A stretch of DNA of 22,357 nt from NCBI GenBank assembly GCA_964594115.1, contig CAZQLD010000015.1, positions 1 to 22,357 on the forward strand. Reading direction: 5' to 3'. Position numbers and translations under genes: made by a program. The stretch comes from MFWN01 sp964594115 (lineage in GTDB: Archaea; Nanobdellota; Nanobdellia; Pacearchaeales; GW2011-AR1). Within the stretch, counting starts at the first letter, position 1. Every line of letters starts with the position of its first letter. Below, piece by piece: positions 7,278 to 14,421 of this stretch. The notes under the pieces were generated by a model, which searched no databases, had not been told where the DNA came from, and worked only from the letters and a program-made list of their open reading frames with translations.

Positions 7278-7694
7278 TTACTCTTGTGGGCTCTTAAGAT
7301 TCTCAAACAGAATTGGTTCAACATCTGCAATTTCTTTTTTTGTTATTAATCCAAGAAATTCTTTTTTGTTTTTAACGACGACAAAATCTACTTCTCTTTC
7401 TTTCATTAAAAGCAGAGTTTTATAGACATCTGAATTTGGACTTACTGTTGCAAAATTTTTTTTGATTTTTATTTTTTCTACTTTTGCATCTTTATCTCTT
7501 CCGTACAAAAATCCTCTTAATAAATCATCATGCCCTAAAACACCAGAAAAATTTCCGTTTTTCATAATAAGGCATGCCCCATGCTCTTTGTTCAGTTTTT
7601 TGACACATTTCATTAAAGGCAGAGAAGAATCTATTATCGGAAATCTTCTATCCATAATCTCTTTTGCTAAAATGCCTGTTTTTATATGGTGCAT
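7278..7694 (-). CDS. CBS-pair protein, 138 aa
   Basis: The whole protein is one Bateman module: CBS 1 at about residues 8-65 (AKEIMDRRFPIIDSSLPLMK, GVLGHDDLL) and CBS 2 at about 75-130 (FATVSPNSDVYKTLLLMKER, GLITKKEI). It likely binds an adenosine ligand and regulates a partner; it has no catalytic domain of its own. It sits 72 nt upstream of the zinc-knuckle CBS gene, which has its own TATA-like box, so the pair are neighbours rather than a tight operon. A folded candidate RNA lies about 120 nt upstream on the same strand and might be part of its leader. Confidence 0.88.
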   Translation of the reverse strand: MHHIKTGILAKEIMDRRFPIIDSSLPLMKCVKKLNKEHGACLIMKNGNFSGVLGHDDLLRGFLYGRDKDAKVEKIKIKKNFATVSPNSDVYKTLLLMKEREVDFVVVKNKKEFLGLITKKEIADVEPILFENLKSPQE

Positions 7695-7748
7695 CTTATT
7701 TTACTTTTATTTTAGTTGCAGATTAAAAATTAGCTAATCCCTATTTAA

Positions 7749-7788
7749 AAGCCAAGCTAAATTCATGAGCCCTCTTTTTTCTTGGCTT
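7749..7788. repeat. 8-bp inverted repeat upstream of CBS gene
   Basis: AAGCCAAG (7749-7756) and CTTGGCTT (7781-7788) are perfect inverted copies around a 24-nt loop. On the minus strand the 3' arm runs into TTTTAAATA, which doubles as a TATA-like box for the CBS gene at 7694. It may be a hairpin at the end of the upstream RNA or an operator. Confidence 0.45.
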
Positions 7789-7814
7789 CTTTTTATTCTA
7801 TTGTAAATATAAAA

Positions 7815-7869
7815 ACAGCGAGGATGTATGCCCCACCTCTCTTCAGATGGCTGAGCCAGACCCCGCTGT
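7815..7869 (-). ncRNA. Candidate structured RNA (GC-rich island), unknown class
   Basis: This 55-nt stretch is GC-rich in very AT-rich surroundings and folds strongly. The ends pair over 9 bp (7815-7823 with 7861-7869, one G-U). Inside, 7833-7838 pairs with 7845-7850 around a 6-nt loop, and 7848-7851 can alternatively pair with 7855-7858. The minus strand is favoured: CTATAAG (7893-7899) lies 24-30 nt before the fold, and the fold is followed by a run of T (7811-7815 complement), as in archaeal termination. No C/D boxes are seen. A one-hairpin H/ACA-like RNA or a leader riboswitch of the CBS gene at 7694 are both open. Confidence 0.5.
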
Positions 7870-7892
7870 AAAAAAAAGAGTGAAAATATATA

Positions 7893-7899
7893 CTTATAG
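7893..7899 (-). promoter_or_regulatory. TATA-like box for the candidate RNA
   Basis: CTATAAG on the minus strand is 24-30 nt from the first paired base of the folded RNA at 7869, the spacing expected for an archaeal TATA box. Confidence 0.4.
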
Positions 7900-7918
7900 T
7901 TTCTCGATATATGATATA

Positions 7919-7934
7919 TAAGATATATATCTTA
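7919..7934. promoter_or_regulatory. 16-bp perfect palindrome, possible operator
   Basis: TAAGATAT-ATATCTTA is a perfect palindrome in the divergent region between the candidate RNA/CBS genes and the AbrB-PhoU gene. An AbrB-type dimer could bind such a site; that link is inference. Confidence 0.4.
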
Positions 7935-7973
7935 GAAAATTATTTAAACTAAAAAAACTTATTTTGTATATAC

Positions 7974-7990
7974 TCATATATATTATATGA
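7974..7990. promoter_or_regulatory. 17-bp palindrome, possible operator
   Basis: TCATATA and TATATGA flank a 3-nt centre. It is a second AT-only palindrome about 55 bp from the one at 7919. AT-rich DNA makes chance palindromes common, so support is modest. Confidence 0.3.
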
Positions 7991-8010
7991 AGTATATATT
8001 ATAGAATAAT

Positions 8011-8028
8011 AACCCTTTAAAAAGGGTT
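8011..8028. promoter_or_regulatory. Palindrome overlapping the likely TATA box of the AbrB-PhoU gene
   Basis: AACCCTTT and AAAGGGTT form 8-bp arms around a 2-nt centre. The central TTTAAAAA could be the TATA box of the gene starting at 8073, giving a leader of about 25 nt, with AAGGG just before the ATG. A protein bound here would block transcription, so autoregulation by the AbrB domain is plausible. Confidence 0.45.
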
Positions 8029-8072
8029 TTAACCTCTATTTCAGAAGTGGATAAGGGTAGATTAAGGGAAAA

Positions 8073-9038
8073 ATGGACCAGAGAAAATTAATCAAATTAG
8101 GAAATTCAAGTTTTGCAATAGCTTTGCCTAAACAGTGGGTTGATAAATCTGGATTAAAAAAAGGCGATGATGTGTTCCTTGAGGAAAATTCCAATGGTGA
8201 GATAATGTTGTGGTCTAAACTTAAAAAAATTTCTGATGAAAAGCTAAAAGAAATAGATACAGAAGAAGATAGCTCTAAAATAAGGAAAGGGATTATTGCA
8301 GCCTATATAAATGGTTTTACAAAAATAAAACTTAAAACAATAAAAGATAAGAAAAAGAAAAAAGAACTTAAAGAATTTCTCAATGAGCTATTAGGGTTTG
8401 AGATAATTGAAGAAAATGAGCAGGGAATAGTATCTAAGGATTTTTTTGATATAAGCGAGGCAAAAATCAACAATTTTATTAAAAGAATGGATAATAATCT
8501 CAGAGAAAGTTTTGAAACCTTTCTTGCTGCAATGAAAGCTGGGCAGCTTAGAAAATCAGCATTATTGGAGATTTCTAAAGCTGATGTTGATACAACAAGA
8601 TTCCATATGCTCATTTCTCGACTTTTTTTCAGGGGGATAAATAATCCTTCTGTTTTGAACGCACTAAAAAAAGATTCTTTTGAATTTCTAAATGATTGGT
8701 TGATTTCACAGAATTTAGAACATATTGGAGATATATTAAAGGAGTCTGCATCATTATTTTTCAAACTAAAAATCAATAAAGAAAAAATGAAGGATTTATC
8801 AAATACTTTTTCTGAAATATTTAAGTGCTATGAGATCTCTGTAGAGACTGTCACTGACAGAAACAGAGAAAGAGCAATTCTTTGTGCAGTAAAAGGGAAG
8901 GAAATAATAAAAACTTGTGATGTTCTTGCTCAAGATAAAAATAGTTCTGTTGCAAAATTAGCTATTAAATTTAAAGAACTTGAAACTTCAATTTATCAAA
9001 ATTTAAAAATAATTATATACATACGAGAAAATGACTAA
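8073..9038 (+). CDS. PhoU-family protein with N-terminal AbrB/SpoVT domain, 321 aa
   Basis: Residues 1-50 (KLIKLGNSSFAIALPKQWVD...GLKKGDDVFLEE) are a swapped-hairpin AbrB/SpoVT DNA-binding domain. The remaining roughly 270 residues are helical and match the PhoU-type three-helix-bundle layout seen in archaeal AbrB-PhoU fusions. PhoU proteins control phosphate uptake, often through metal clusters, and the AbrB part suggests direct DNA binding. No phosphate transporter or histidine kinase is in the window, so the target may differ from the usual one. The stop overlaps the next start by 8 nt (ATGACTAA), so it is translationally coupled to the kinase-like gene. Upstream palindromes may be its operators. 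Confidence 0.82.
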   Translation: MDQRKLIKLGNSSFAIALPKQWVDKSGLKKGDDVFLEENSNGEIMLWSKLKKISDEKLKEIDTEEDSSKIRKGIIAAYINGFTKIKLKTIKDKKKKKELKEFLNELLGFEIIEENEQGIVSKDFFDISEAKINNFIKRMDNNLRESFETFLAAMKAGQLRKSALLEISKADVDTTRFHMLISRLFFRGINNPSVLNALKKDSFEFLNDWLISQNLEHIGDILKESASLFFKLKINKEKMKDLSNTFSEIFKCYEISVETVTDRNRERAILCAVKGKEIIKTCDVLAQDKNSSVAKLAIKFKELETSIYQNLKIIIYIREND

Positions 9039-10332
9039 ACCAATCTCAAGCACAGATGAAGAAAACCCTAGGAGCCATTCTAAGATTAGTGACTCTTATT
9101 CAAATAATCATAAAAATGATACTATAGAAAGGAAGATAGGTTTTTTGTTGTTTGATATAGTGAAAGCTTTGGCGGGTGAAAAAGAAGATTTAGATATACA
9201 AACATATGGTATTGAAGCAGTAAGGAGTGGTTGGTCTGTTGGAAAATTTTATAGGGTTAATGCAGTATATTATCAAGGAGGTTATTCTCCAGACAAGGAA
9301 GGAAAGAATATAGGGTTTTTCATCAAATGTTTTAATACCTTAGATAATGAAAACTTTAGCTCTGGCTTACCTCCTCGTGATTTAGAGTATCAGTTATATA
9401 AGATTATGGAAAATAGCTCTGTTGTTCCCCGGGCTTTTGTTTTTGAAGGATTAGAAAACGCTCTGGTATTAGAGCATGCCGGAAGAATCAGTGCTGAAGA
9501 TAAGTTATCTTCTTTGAGAGGAGAAGCAAAATCCATCTTAGAAGAGAAGATTTTAAAGAGGATTGCAAGGTTTAATTCGTTTGCGCACCAACAAGCTGCC
9601 AGTATCTCTGACAATGAAGTGATAAAAGAGTGGGTTAAAATTAAAAGACCAACAGCTGAAGATGCTGTTAGATATTTTAGAGAGTATCTAAAAGTAAAAG
9701 AATTAGAAGAAGACGCAAGGAAGATAAACAAATTTGAAGAGAATTATAAGGTTTTTGAAAAAATGTATGGTGAAAATGGAGACCAACTTATACACGGGGA
9801 TTTAAGAGGTCAAAATATTGTTGGGCCAGAAAGGGAAGAATGGACAGAAGACAACATAAAGATTGTTGATTTAGGAAGTATGGTCAGAGGAGACCCTTTA
9901 TATAGTGTTGCACAATTTGTTACTTCTCCTGGTTCAAAAGCCAGTAGCAAAAGGTGGGATGACAGATTAATGTTTTATAAGGGCGCTGAAGCAAATGCTC
10001 TTTGTGGTGTTTCTGGAATAAAGAGCGTAAGATTCAGAACAGAAGAAATACAAAGAGCAAAGAGAAGATTTTATGTTGCAACAATCCATTCTGCAATAAG
10101 GGGACTTTTAAAAATGGCTAAACTAAAATCAAAATCTCCTGAGGATTATAATAGGATTATGAGTGAAAGAAACGTTCTTGAAACACATGATGAAGATATG
10201 TTTAATAACATTAGAACTGCTTTACGTCAGATAGCAAGAAGGCATGATAAATTTGGTCTAAGTGGAGATGACTACAAGCAAGTTTTATGTTTAGAAAAGG
10301 CAGTTGATAGTTATAATCCTTCAACAGCATAA
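9031..10332 (+). CDS. APH/choline-kinase-like phosphotransferase, 433 aa
   Basis: The protein-kinase-like fold is shown by the catalytic HGDLRGQN motif (H255, D257, N262), the metal-binding IVDLGS (D280) followed by GDP (286-288), a lobe-1 lysine candidate K99 (FFIKCF) and a glutamate candidate E119. The EHAG at 148-151 fits the hinge. The family transfers ATP gamma-phosphate to small molecules (aminoglycosides, choline, sugars) or proteins; the substrate cannot be read from the sequence. The first 35 residues are polar and probably disordered, and about 140 helical residues follow the catalytic core. It overlaps the AbrB-PhoU gene by 8 nt, so the two very likely work together. Drug resistance is not implied. 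Confidence 0.8.
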   Translation: MTKPISSTDEENPRSHSKISDSYSNNHKNDTIERKIGFLLFDIVKALAGEKEDLDIQTYGIEAVRSGWSVGKFYRVNAVYYQGGYSPDKEGKNIGFFIKCFNTLDNENFSSGLPPRDLEYQLYKIMENSSVVPRAFVFEGLENALVLEHAGRISAEDKLSSLRGEAKSILEEKILKRIARFNSFAHQQAASISDNEVIKEWVKIKRPTAEDAVRYFREYLKVKELEEDARKINKFEENYKVFEKMYGENGDQLIHGDLRGQNIVGPEREEWTEDNIKIVDLGSMVRGDPLYSVAQFVTSPGSKASSKRWDDRLMFYKGAEANALCGVSGIKSVRFRTEEIQRAKRRFYVATIHSAIRGLLKMAKLKSKSPEDYNRIMSERNVLETHDEDMFNNIRTALRQIARRHDKFGLSGDDYKQVLCLEKAVDSYNPSTA

Positions 10333-10394
10333 TTATTCTCTACCACAACAATCTTTAAAAATAAGATGTAATGAGATATTCTATCTAAAGAAAA

Positions 10395-12011
10395 ATGTCT
10401 GAAAAACAACCTATATTTATTTTACCTGAAAATGTCCAGAGAATGATGGGCAAGGATGCTCAGAGGAATAATATTATGGCAGCGAGGCTAGTGGCAGATG
10501 CTGTTAAAACCACTCTTGGGCCTAAGGGAATGGATAAGATGTTGGTTGATTCTACAGGAAACATTATAGTAACAAATGATGGTGTTACAATACTTGAAGA
10601 AATGGAAATAGAGCATCCTGCTGCAAAAATGATGGTTGAAATTGCCAAAACACAGGAGGAGGAGGTTGGGGATGGCACTACTACTGCTGTGATGCTTGCT
10701 GGCAAGCTTCTTGAAAATGCAGAGAAACTATTAGACAGTAAGATACATCCTACTGTTATAACAAGAGGCTATAGGCTAGCTGCAGAAAAAACCCAGGAAA
10801 TTTTAAAAGAACTTGCTGTTGGCATAGCCCCAGAACAAGATGACGCACTAAGACATATAGCAATGACAGCAATGACAGGAAAAGGAGCTGAAACTGTCAA
10901 GGAAAAATTCTCAGATATTATTGTTAAAGGTGTAAAGCAGATAAATGAAAATGGAAAGATTGATTTAGGAAATATTAAAATAGAAAAAATCAAAGGTTCT
11001 GGACTAGGAGATACAGAGCTTGTTTCAGGCATTGTCATAGATAAAGAGAGAGTTTCAGTAGATATGCCTGCAAGAGTGGAAAATGCTAAGATAGCTTTAT
11101 TAGATGCTGCATTAGAAATAAAAGGCCCTGAAACAGATACAAAAATTTCTGTTACATCCCCTGAACAGTTGCAGGGATTTGTAGAGCAGGAAGAAAGAAT
11201 TTTAAAAGAGATGGCAGAAAAGATTAAAGCAGCAGGAGCTAATGTTATTTTTTGCCAGAAAGGAATTGATGATATTGCCCAGTATTATTTGTCAAAATCA
11301 GGGATTTATGCCTGTAGGAGAGTGGCTAAAAGTGATATTGAAAAGCTGGCTCGTGCTACTGGTGGGAAGATTATAAGCAATCTTAATGAATTAACATCAG
11401 GGCAGCTTGGAAATGCACAAGTTGTAGAGGAGGTAAAAAAAGGAGAAGAAGCCTTTACTTATGTTAAAGGATGCCAAAATCCTAGAGCCTTAACAGTTTT
11501 AATCCATGGCGGAACAGAACATGTTTTAGATGAAATAGAGAGAGCAATTAAAGATGGTTTAGGAGATGTTGCTTCTGCCTTAAGAGAAGGGAAGATTGTC
11601 GCAGGAGCTGGAGCAGTAGAAATAGAGTTAGCTAAAAGATTAAGAGAGTATAGCAAGACATTGGGAGGGAGAGAACAATTGGCTGTAGAAGAATTTGCTT
11701 CTGCTCTTGAATTTATTCCGCTTACTCTTGCAGAAAATGCAGGGCTTGATCCAATAGATATCTTAACAGAATTAAAAGCAGCTCATGAAAATAACAAATA
11801 TGCAGGAATAAACATCTTCACAGGAAAAGTAGAGGATGTGTTGAGGGCGGGAATTATTGAGCCACTTAAGATTAAAAGCCAGGCAGTTGATTCTGCAAGT
11901 GAGGTAGCTATGATGATTTTAAGGATTGACGATGTTCTTGCTTCAGGAAAGTCAGGAGGAGGAATGCCTCCAGCAGGAATGGGCATGCCTCCAGGAATGG
12001 GCGATTACTAG
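10395..12011 (+). CDS. thsA: Thermosome subunit (group II chaperonin)
   Basis: The 538-aa length and sequence match archaeal chaperonins throughout. The ATP site is shown by TTLGPKGMDKM (39-49), TNDG (60-63) and GDGTTT (92-97), and the catalytic region near AGAGAVEIELAKRL lies in the C-terminal equatorial part. The C-terminal tail is GGM-like (GGGMPPAGMGMPPGMGDY), as in CCT/thermosome subunits that face the folding chamber. Subunits build an 8- or 9-fold double ring that folds cytosolic proteins with a built-in lid. TTTAAAAATA at 10354-10363 is the likely TATA box. Single promoter, no operon partner; heat regulation is expected but not visible. Subunit type (alpha or beta) cannot be told, so the symbol is generic. 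Confidence 0.97.
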   Translation: MSEKQPIFILPENVQRMMGKDAQRNNIMAARLVADAVKTTLGPKGMDKMLVDSTGNIIVTNDGVTILEEMEIEHPAAKMMVEIAKTQEEEVGDGTTTAVMLAGKLLENAEKLLDSKIHPTVITRGYRLAAEKTQEILKELAVGIAPEQDDALRHIAMTAMTGKGAETVKEKFSDIIVKGVKQINENGKIDLGNIKIEKIKGSGLGDTELVSGIVIDKERVSVDMPARVENAKIALLDAALEIKGPETDTKISVTSPEQLQGFVEQEERILKEMAEKIKAAGANVIFCQKGIDDIAQYYLSKSGIYACRRVAKSDIEKLARATGGKIISNLNELTSGQLGNAQVVEEVKKGEEAFTYVKGCQNPRALTVLIHGGTEHVLDEIERAIKDGLGDVASALREGKIVAGAGAVEIELAKRLREYSKTLGGREQLAVEEFASALEFIPLTLAENAGLDPIDILTELKAAHENNKYAGINIFTGKVEDVLRAGIIEPLKIKSQAVDSASEVAMMILRIDDVLASGKSGGGMPPAGMGMPPGMGDY

Positions 12012-12020
12012 AAAAAAGAT

Positions 12021-12425
12021 TTATTTCTTAAAATTAACTTTTGGAGTGTCATAAAACTTAGATATTAGAAATATAGATGCCCCAACTACTACAAGTGTTA
12101 TTGGAATTGCGAGCTGAATCATCACTTTAATAAAAAGAGGGGAGGTGATTAACAGGGCAAAGCCAATTAATATTACTGAGATGCCTATGACTCTGCATAT
12201 ATTTCCTTCTCTGTTAAATCCTATCCTACCTTTTGCTCTTTTTATTCTAAATTCTTCATAAAAAAAGAGAATCGCAGTTACAGGGACTGTGACAAATAAA
12301 GTGATTCTTAAAAGAAGAGATATAATAAAATAAATAAGGACGAATATTTCAACAATCATACTTTTGTTTATATCTCTCATATCTTCAACAAACTGCTGCC
12401 TCTTTGTCAAACCCTTTTTTTTCAT
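12021..12425 (-). CDS. Hypothetical membrane protein with about four TM helices, 134 aa
   Basis: No family recognised. Hydrophobic helices lie at about 23-39, 41-56, 79-96 and 100-122, joined by a basic loop (EEFRIKRAKGRIGFNREGN) that should face the cytoplasm. Both ends are basic. It converges on the thermosome gene with 9 nt between the stops, and the start is followed upstream by an AT-rich promoter-like stretch. Function is unknown. Confidence 0.65.
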   Translation of the reverse strand: MKKKGLTKRQQFVEDMRDINKSMIVEIFVLIYFIISLLLRITLFVTVPVTAILFFYEEFRIKRAKGRIGFNREGNICRVIGISVILIGFALLITSPLFIKVMIQLAIPITLVVVGASIFLISKFYDTPKVNFKK

Positions 12426-12471
12426 GTTAAATAAAAGAAAATAGAATATTTAAACTTTATGAAAACCAAAA

Positions 12472-13635
12472 TCAAGCTGCGCAAGCAACAGCAATATGTT
12501 TATCCACTGAACTATAATTTTTATTAGTTCCAGTTCCTTTAGGACGAAAGTGTCTTAAATAGCAAGGCTGGGTAAATTTTCTTTTAGAAGGAGTCAATCT
12601 TAGCAGAGAGTATCTTTGTTTTAATTGTAATTCAGGCCAGTTTTTATCAACATAAGGAATGGATTTATCTAATACTTCCATAAAGCAGGACCATTGAGAA
12701 GAGGTGAGAAGCTTAAATCCATAAAAATGATAAGAAGCTCCAGATGCAACAACTATTCCTTCTATTCCTACTTTATCAAGTGCTGGAATTACTCTGTCCC
12801 CAGGCCAACTGACGCCTTCCATATTCTCAAAATCTATCATAGGTATATGTCTCAAACCTTCTTTAGTCTCAACTCTTGAGGTTAAACCAATTGCTCTTGT
12901 TAAAGGCAAGCCTTTACAGAATTCTTCTAATTTAGAAGTTCTCCATGCTGCAGGAACTTTAGTTAGCTCCTTAATGGGTGATACTCTTAATTCATCATCT
13001 TCATACGGGCCCTTACCTACCCAGTGTTTAGGAATGAATTCTGCAAAAGTATAAGACTCTGCTCCAATATTTTCATGCACTAAATCTATTATTTGATTAG
13101 CTCTTTTATCAGCAACCTTAACTTCATATTCAGGATTTCTAATTATCCTTAAAAACTCGTTCATATTTTCCTTTTCCCAAATTTCAGAAAATAAGTCCCC
13201 TCCTCTGGATGTTTTTCTTCTTTTGAAAACAATCTTATAACCTAATTGTTCTAATTTTTTTTGTATGCCACATTGTTCATTGAGTTCATTAAATCTCCAA
13301 TCATTAAAAACAAAGGCAAGATTATGATGGGGAAATAAAAATGCTGATTTGGTGTAGGGTTTATATTGTTCATATGTTTTAATTGTACGCTCAGGCCATC
13401 CTTTTAGGTATTCTCTAACACTTCCAATAAAGGTTTCATCAAGAATCATGAAATTAAATCTGTTCACAGGAAAAACATGAAGCTGGTATTTTGCAGGCAG
13501 GTTATTAAAAAAACCATCTACTTGTGTTGTAAGACTATCATTTGTTTCTTTAGCTAAGCTCTCAAATTCTTCAAAAGAAAAATTTCCTTCAACTAGTGTG
13601 CCTTCTGAACAAGACTTTAGATAATCTTCAATCAT
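12472..13635 (-). CDS. Putative archaeo-eukaryotic primase (AEP/PrimPol)-like protein, 387 aa
   Basis: The C-terminal part has the ordered AEP signature: IPMIDFE with D268 and E270 (motif I, DhE), SGASYHFY with H303 (motif II, sxH), YVD with D330 (motif III, hD), then LLRLTPSKRK with R346. Spacings are 35 residues D268-H303 and 27 H303-D330, close to those I recall for the plasmid pRN1 primase (D111/E113, H145, D171). If real, it would be a metal-dependent nucleotidyl transferase that makes primers or short DNA. The first roughly 240 residues are unrecognised. CTTATAAAT at 13656-13664 gives its own leaderless promoter, although a gene 48 nt upstream is co-oriented. It is not the chromosomal PriS type by length or context. 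The call rests on motifs only. Confidence 0.4.
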   Translation of the reverse strand: MIEDYLKSCSEGTLVEGNFSFEEFESLAKETNDSLTTQVDGFFNNLPAKYQLHVFPVNRFNFMILDETFIGSVREYLKGWPERTIKTYEQYKPYTKSAFLFPHHNLAFVFNDWRFNELNEQCGIQKKLEQLGYKIVFKRRKTSRGGDLFSEIWEKENMNEFLRIIRNPEYEVKVADKRANQIIDLVHENIGAESYTFAEFIPKHWVGKGPYEDDELRVSPIKELTKVPAAWRTSKLEEFCKGLPLTRAIGLTSRVETKEGLRHIPMIDFENMEGVSWPGDRVIPALDKVGIEGIVVASGASYHFYGFKLLTSSQWSCFMEVLDKSIPYVDKNWPELQLKQRYSLLRLTPSKRKFTQPCYLRHFRPKGTGTNKNYSSVDKHIAVACAA

Positions 13636-13683
13636 AAATAATTAAATGTTTGAGCATTTATAAGAATTTATTTATTGGATTAG

Positions 13684-14142
13684 TTATAAATTATTCTGCC
13701 TTAAACTTTGAAAAGTTGGGTCTATGGCTAATTGGTGAGGGATATGCTCATCAGAAAGCCTATTAATCATTTCTTGTATAACATCTCCGTAATATTTCAA
13801 TGTCGCTGTGCTAGTATCATATTTGCCACTACCTATCTGGTGACCGTCTTGATAATTTAAATATGTACGGGCTAAACATCTTTCTTTAGTATCAAAAGTA
13901 TAAGCATTCCACTCAATAATGTTTGCACTACCCGACTTTGATTTCCTCTTAAGAACAACTATTGTCGGAAGTATTTTTGAAGATAAGCTACAGTCTGTGT
14001 TTAAAGAGGGCTTAATTAGTTCAAGAAGAAGACTTCCTTTTTCTCCCAACTCTGCTCTAGATTTAAGATGAAAAATCTTAGCTGTTCCCTGCAGTAACTC
14101 TGTTTTACAACTGGAAATGTCTTTTACTTCAATATTTTCCAT
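13684..14142 (-). CDS. Hypothetical protein, 152 aa
   Basis: No family recognised. The sequence is soluble and beta-rich in the middle (TIVVLKRKSKSGSANIIEWNAYTFD, split across about residues 60-85) with a helical C-terminal third. Cysteines at 12, 50 and 93 are not spaced as a metal site. TATTTAAG at 14164-14171 lies 22-29 nt upstream, so it has a leaderless promoter. It precedes the AEP-like gene on the same strand by 48 nt and could belong to the same accessory unit. Confidence 0.6.
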   Translation of the reverse strand: MENIEVKDISSCKTELLQGTAKIFHLKSRAELGEKGSLLLELIKPSLNTDCSLSSKILPTIVVLKRKSKSGSANIIEWNAYTFDTKERCLARTYLNYQDGHQIGSGKYDTSTATLKYYGDVIQEMINRLSDEHIPHQLAIDPTFQSLRQNNL

Positions 14143-14216
14143 TTGAGAAAAAGCAGTAGGAGATATTTAAGTTTTATTGTTGTAAGATGTATAATTTATT
14201 TTTTAGATATAAATTA

Positions 14217-14257
14217 TGCGCGGACCGGGATTCGAACCCAGGTCACCACGTTGGCAA
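14217..14257 (-). pseudogene. Orphan 3' half of a tRNA-Gly gene
   Basis: Minus strand: TTGCCAA anticodon loop (anticodon GCC), CGTGG stem half, 4-nt variable loop, T arm CTGGG-TTCGAAT-CCCGG, acceptor half TCCGCGC and A73. The 5' half (which should contain GCGCGGA and CCACG) is absent from the next several hundred bases and from the whole window. The fragment starts exactly at the anticodon loop, as tRNA halves left by tRNA-targeting integrases do. A trans-spliced split tRNA is the alternative, but no GC-rich leader precedes the half. Confidence 0.75.
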
Positions 14258-14421
14258 TATTAGTGAATTATTTTATATTTTTAGATATTAAGAATTTATA
14301 AGATTATAGTTTGTGTTATAAAGATATAAGGGGAGTATGGGACGTTGAAATTGGGAAAGATAACTTTTTAAAATCAATTATTTTGGGTTAGGTTTTTAAG
14401 CCTAATAAATTATTAGTAGTT

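Noticed and set aside
7815..7869. C/D box guide RNA
   Set aside because: Neither strand shows a convincing RUGAUGA plus CUGA pair near the ends.
9031..10332. Aminoglycoside resistance gene
   Set aside because: Only the general APH kinase fold motifs are present. The context with AbrB-PhoU and the divergent sequence give no support for drug modification.
14217..14257. Trans-spliced split tRNA half of Nanoarchaeum type
   Set aside because: Kept only as an alternative: the sequence before the half is AT-rich and lacks the GC-rich pairing leader of known split tRNAs, and no 5' half is in the window.
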